DNA from: Euryarchaeota archaeon TMED132
GTDB taxonomy: Archaea > Thermoplasmatota > Poseidoniia > Poseidoniales > Poseidoniaceae
Direction: 5' to 3'
Assembly: GCA_002172355.2 (NCBI GenBank)
Contig: NHGH02000001.1
Span: 12,869 to 19,143 of the forward strand
Length of the DNA: 6,275 bases
The notes under the pieces were generated by a model. It was not told the origin of the DNA, ran no database searches, and saw only the letters and a program-made list of their open reading frames with translations. Positions within the stretch are counted from its first letter, which is position 1. Every line of letters starts with the position of its first letter. A program made the translations under genes and the position numbers. Positions 5,737-6,275 of the stretch are shown in pieces.

Positions 5737-6275
5737 ATGGCCGGTGATGTTGTGGAAGTATACCAAGGTGGAGGAACCTTGGCTCAAGCGGTCCTTGGAA
5801 GCGCCCCTGAAGGCATGCTAATCGCTCCTGTTTGGAAAAGAATAGCGGCTTTCATGTTAGATGTGATGTTGATTTCGATAGTTCTATCATTTATTACCAG
5901 ATTTCAATTGACTGGTAATCTATTGAACTTTGATTTATTCGAAGGAGGATTGAGATATGTCTTATTCTTCTTTAGTAATTGGATGATCTTGCTAACTTCT
6001 CATTGGTTGTATTGGAAATATACAGGAAGAAGTTTTGGTCGCTCTTTGGGACAAAGAGCATTTAGAATCGCTATAGTTCACGATAATGGTACTGTTCTTG
6101 AATTACATCATTGGGGTTCTAGAGCCTTTGGTAAACTAGTATACTTACTACCTATTATTGGCCCATTGTGGTTTGGAGTTCGCGATTCATTAGCGGCACG
6201 CTCAAAAAAATTAGAATATAGAACTTCTTTGGATAAGAAAAATCACACTGTAGCCGCAGTAGACTGGTCTTTACC
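5737..6275 (+). CDS. RDD-family membrane protein (3' end cut by window edge)
   Basis: The frame is open from ATG 5737 to the right edge, giving 179 complete codons and no stop. After a soluble N-terminus of about 30 residues comes PVWKRIAAFMLD (31-42), the RDD opening with Arg35 and Asp42 at the start of the first membrane helix (about 37-54). A second helix lies at about 72-92. It is followed by YWKYTGRSFGRSLGQRAFRIAIVHDNGT (in two parts, 92-107 and 108-119), the characteristic G-x-S/T-x-G-x-x-x-x-x-x-x-x-V-x-D-x-x-G loop. A third helix spans about 132-149, ending in a VRDSLAARSKKLEYRT phrase that corresponds to the usual R-x-x-x-D-x-x-x-x-T end. RDD proteins are small polytopic membrane proteins, mostly of unknown function, with some implicated in ion transport. 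The gene begins 38 bp after the helicase stop and seems to have its own promoter. A C-terminal extension past the domain may continue outside the window. Confidence 0.82.
   Translation, partial: MAGDVVEVYQGGGTLAQAVLGSAPEGMLIAPVWKRIAAFMLDVMLISIVLSFITRFQLTGNLLNFDLFEGGLRYVLFFFSNWMILLTSHWLYWKYTGRSFGRSLGQRAFRIAIVHDNGTVLELHHWGSRAFGKLVYLLPIIGPLWFGVRDSLAARSKKLEYRTSLDKKNHTVAAVDWSL

Overview
The window is AT-rich and compact, and it looks like part of an archaeal chromosome, most likely a marine planktonic euryarchaeon of the Marine Group II/III (Poseidoniales-like) type. This placement is an inference. It rests on TATA-type promoter elements lying about 25-30 bases from likely transcript starts, a gene starting almost at its transcript start with no Shine-Dalgarno, an N-terminal zinc ribbon joined to a long acidic Pro/Glu/Asp-rich linker, and a short Upf1/IGHMBP2-type helicase. 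No rRNA, tRNA, mobile element, CRISPR array or phage gene was found.

Layout. On the minus strand, four genes run leftward in a tight cluster (3569 to 297): a zinc-ribbon/low-complexity/helical protein of unknown function, a GNAT acetyltransferase, a NodB-type polysaccharide-deacetylase-family protein without a signal peptide, and a BioY biotin transporter. The junctions are 9 bp, a 4-bp GTGA overlap, and 10 bp, so they are very probably one operon. After a 104-bp gap, a fifth minus-strand gene (start at 192) runs off the left edge. It begins with two membrane segments and may be an SPFH/band-7 protein. Its upstream gap holds a good TATA box and three ATATCA-containing repeats spaced exactly 11 bp apart.

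Divergent from the zinc-ribbon gene, across 113 bp, lies a complete 671-residue SF1B DNA/RNA helicase on the plus strand. It is followed after 38 bp by an RDD-family membrane protein that runs off the right edge and appears to have its own, nearly leaderless promoter.

How they fit together: BioY would import biotin for biotin-dependent carboxylases. The acetyltransferase and the deacetylase are translationally coupled and could act on the same class of N-acetylated substrate, though nothing in the sequence identifies it. The helicase probably serves nucleic-acid maintenance independently. I found no clear evidence of a new defence or mobile system. The points most worth following are the uncharacterised zinc-ribbon protein, its operon partners, and the phased repeats near the left edge.
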